A DNA stretch of 64,000 nucleotides. Origin: Tardibacter sp963781025. GTDB lineage: Bacteria > Pseudomonadota > Alphaproteobacteria > Sphingomonadales > Sphingomonadaceae. Shown piece after piece: positions 63,220-64,000 of this stretch. The position numbers and the translations under genes are program-made. The stretch is taken from the NCBI GenBank assembly GCA_963781025.1, contig CAWADU010000003.1, positions 62,001 through 126,000 of the forward strand, given 5' to 3'. The notes under the pieces were generated by a model that worked only from the letters and a program-made list of their open reading frames with translations, was not told the DNA's origin and ran no database searches. The stretch's first letter is position 1, and every line of letters starts with the position of its first letter.

Positions 63220-64000
63220 ATGGTTGTTGCTGAAGCAAGGCATTATTGGGCGCTGGCGAAGTCCGAAGCCGCGCGCTGGTGGGCGCATCGGTGGGGACGC
63301 CGGGCGATCATTGCGGTTGGTGTGCTGTTGATCGGCTGGCTGTTGATCCTGGCGATTTTCGCGCGGAACCTGCCGTCGACCGAGGCCTTGCTTGCCTATG
63401 AACCGCCACTGCCGACCCACATCCGCGCCGTCGACGGCACGCCGATCCATGAATTCGCTCGCGAGCGGCGGGTCTACCTGACCTATGAGGAAATCCCGCC
63501 CAAGCTGATCCAGGCGTTCATATCGGCCGAAGACAAGACGTTCTTTCAGCATGGCGGGCTGGATTATCCGGGCATTGTGTCCGCGATCATCTCCAACATC
63601 GGATCGAACAAGCGCCCGCGCGGCGCATCCACGATCACCCAGCAGGTCGCCAAGAACTTACTGCTGACCAGCGAACTGAGCTACACGCGCAAGATTCGCG
63701 AGGCGATCCTGGCGAAGCGCATCGAAAGCGCGTTCACCAAACAGCAGATACTTGAGCTGTACCTCAACCAGATATTCCTCGGCCGCAACGCCTATGGCGT
63801 TCAGGCTGCGTCGCGCGCCTATTTCGGCAAGGATGTCCGAGAGCTTTCGCTGGCGGAGATGGCCTATCTGGCCGTGCTTCCCAAAGCGCCCAACAACTAT
63901 AATCCGACCCTGCATGCCGACCGAGCGCGAACCCGCCGGAACTGGGTGCTGGGCCAGATGGCGGAAAACGGCTACATCACCGCCGCCGATCGGGACGCCG
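63220..64000 (+). CDS. mrcA: Penicillin-binding protein 1A (3' part beyond the window)
   Basis: 260 codons visible from ATG 63220. A cytoplasmic tail with Trp/Arg is followed by one membrane helix (about 29-48) and then the GT51 transglycosylase domain: ISAEDKTFFQHGGLD with catalytic Glu104, RGASTITQQVAKNLLLT, ELYLNQIFLGRNAYGVQAA and LAEMAYLAVLPKAPN. The transpeptidase half is outside the window. It polymerises and cross-links peptidoglycan. Same strand as amiC, so possibly co-expressed. Confidence 0.93.
   Translation, partial: MVVAEARHYWALAKSEAARWWAHRWGRRAIIAVGVLLIGWLLILAIFARNLPSTEALLAYEPPLPTHIRAVDGTPIHEFARERRVYLTYEEIPPKLIQAFISAEDKTFFQHGGLDYPGIVSAIISNIGSNKRPRGASTITQQVAKNLLLTSELSYTRKIREAILAKRIESAFTKQQILELYLNQIFLGRNAYGVQAASRAYFGKDVRELSLAEMAYLAVLPKAPNNYNPTLHADRARTRRNWVLGQMAENGYITAADRDA

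Overview
The window is a high-GC alphaproteobacterial chromosome segment, most likely from a sphingomonad (Sphingomonadales). This rests on codon and GC character, an ALAS-type hemA, the nrdR-glyA and rpsD-trmJ gene sets, an RNase E with an acidic/arginine insertion, and abundant crotonase and MFS catabolic genes. It is an inference from gene content. No species marker such as 16S rRNA is present.

Layout. (1) 1-20.6 kb: chromosomal accessory and catabolic genes. These are a GT2 glycosyltransferase (cut by the window start), a short RadC/JAB protein, crotonases, a GtrA/FAD-oxidoreductase/membrane glycosyltransferase operon, hydrolases, a carboxylesterase, an unusual SDR-acyl-CoA ligase fusion next to an MFS carrier, and several decayed genes (dld, a crotonase 5' end). 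(2) About 20.7-42.1 kb: a ~21.4-kb genomic island. It is bounded on the right by an intact tRNA-Glu(CTC) gene and on the left by a 27-bp direct copy (26/27) of that tRNA's 3' end. It carries a Phd/VapC-type toxin-antitoxin pair, a DUF2384 antitoxin-like gene, a three-gene helicase / Mre11-like nuclease / Rad50-like ATPase operon, a complete type II-C CRISPR-Cas9 locus (tracrRNA, cas9, cas1, cas2, 23-repeat array), a free-standing FtsK-gamma-domain protein and a frameshifted DUF262 gene. No integrase was found. (3) 42.2-64 kb: conserved chromosomal genes for DAHP synthase, MurI, ALAS, a GGDEF/EAL protein, an Rrf2 regulator with a divergent globin, RpiB, GlyA, NrdR, TrmJ, RpsD, a DsbA-like protein, an M48 protease, RNase E, AmiC and PBP1A (cut by the window end).

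Most interesting points. First, upstream of cas9 the minus strand encodes a tracrRNA. Just upstream of it lies a degenerate CRISPR repeat that still pairs with the anti-repeat. The 11 nt abutting that degenerate repeat in the guide position recur perfectly about 70 bp away, next to the putative cas9 -35 box. This is the architecture expected of a natural single-guide RNA that represses cas9, analogous to S. pyogenes tracr-L but in a type II-C locus. Second, the DUF2384/helicase/nuclease/ATPase cassette is bracketed by ~300-bp direct repeats derived from the vapC 3' end and looks like a mobile defence module. Both are predictions from sequence and are untested.
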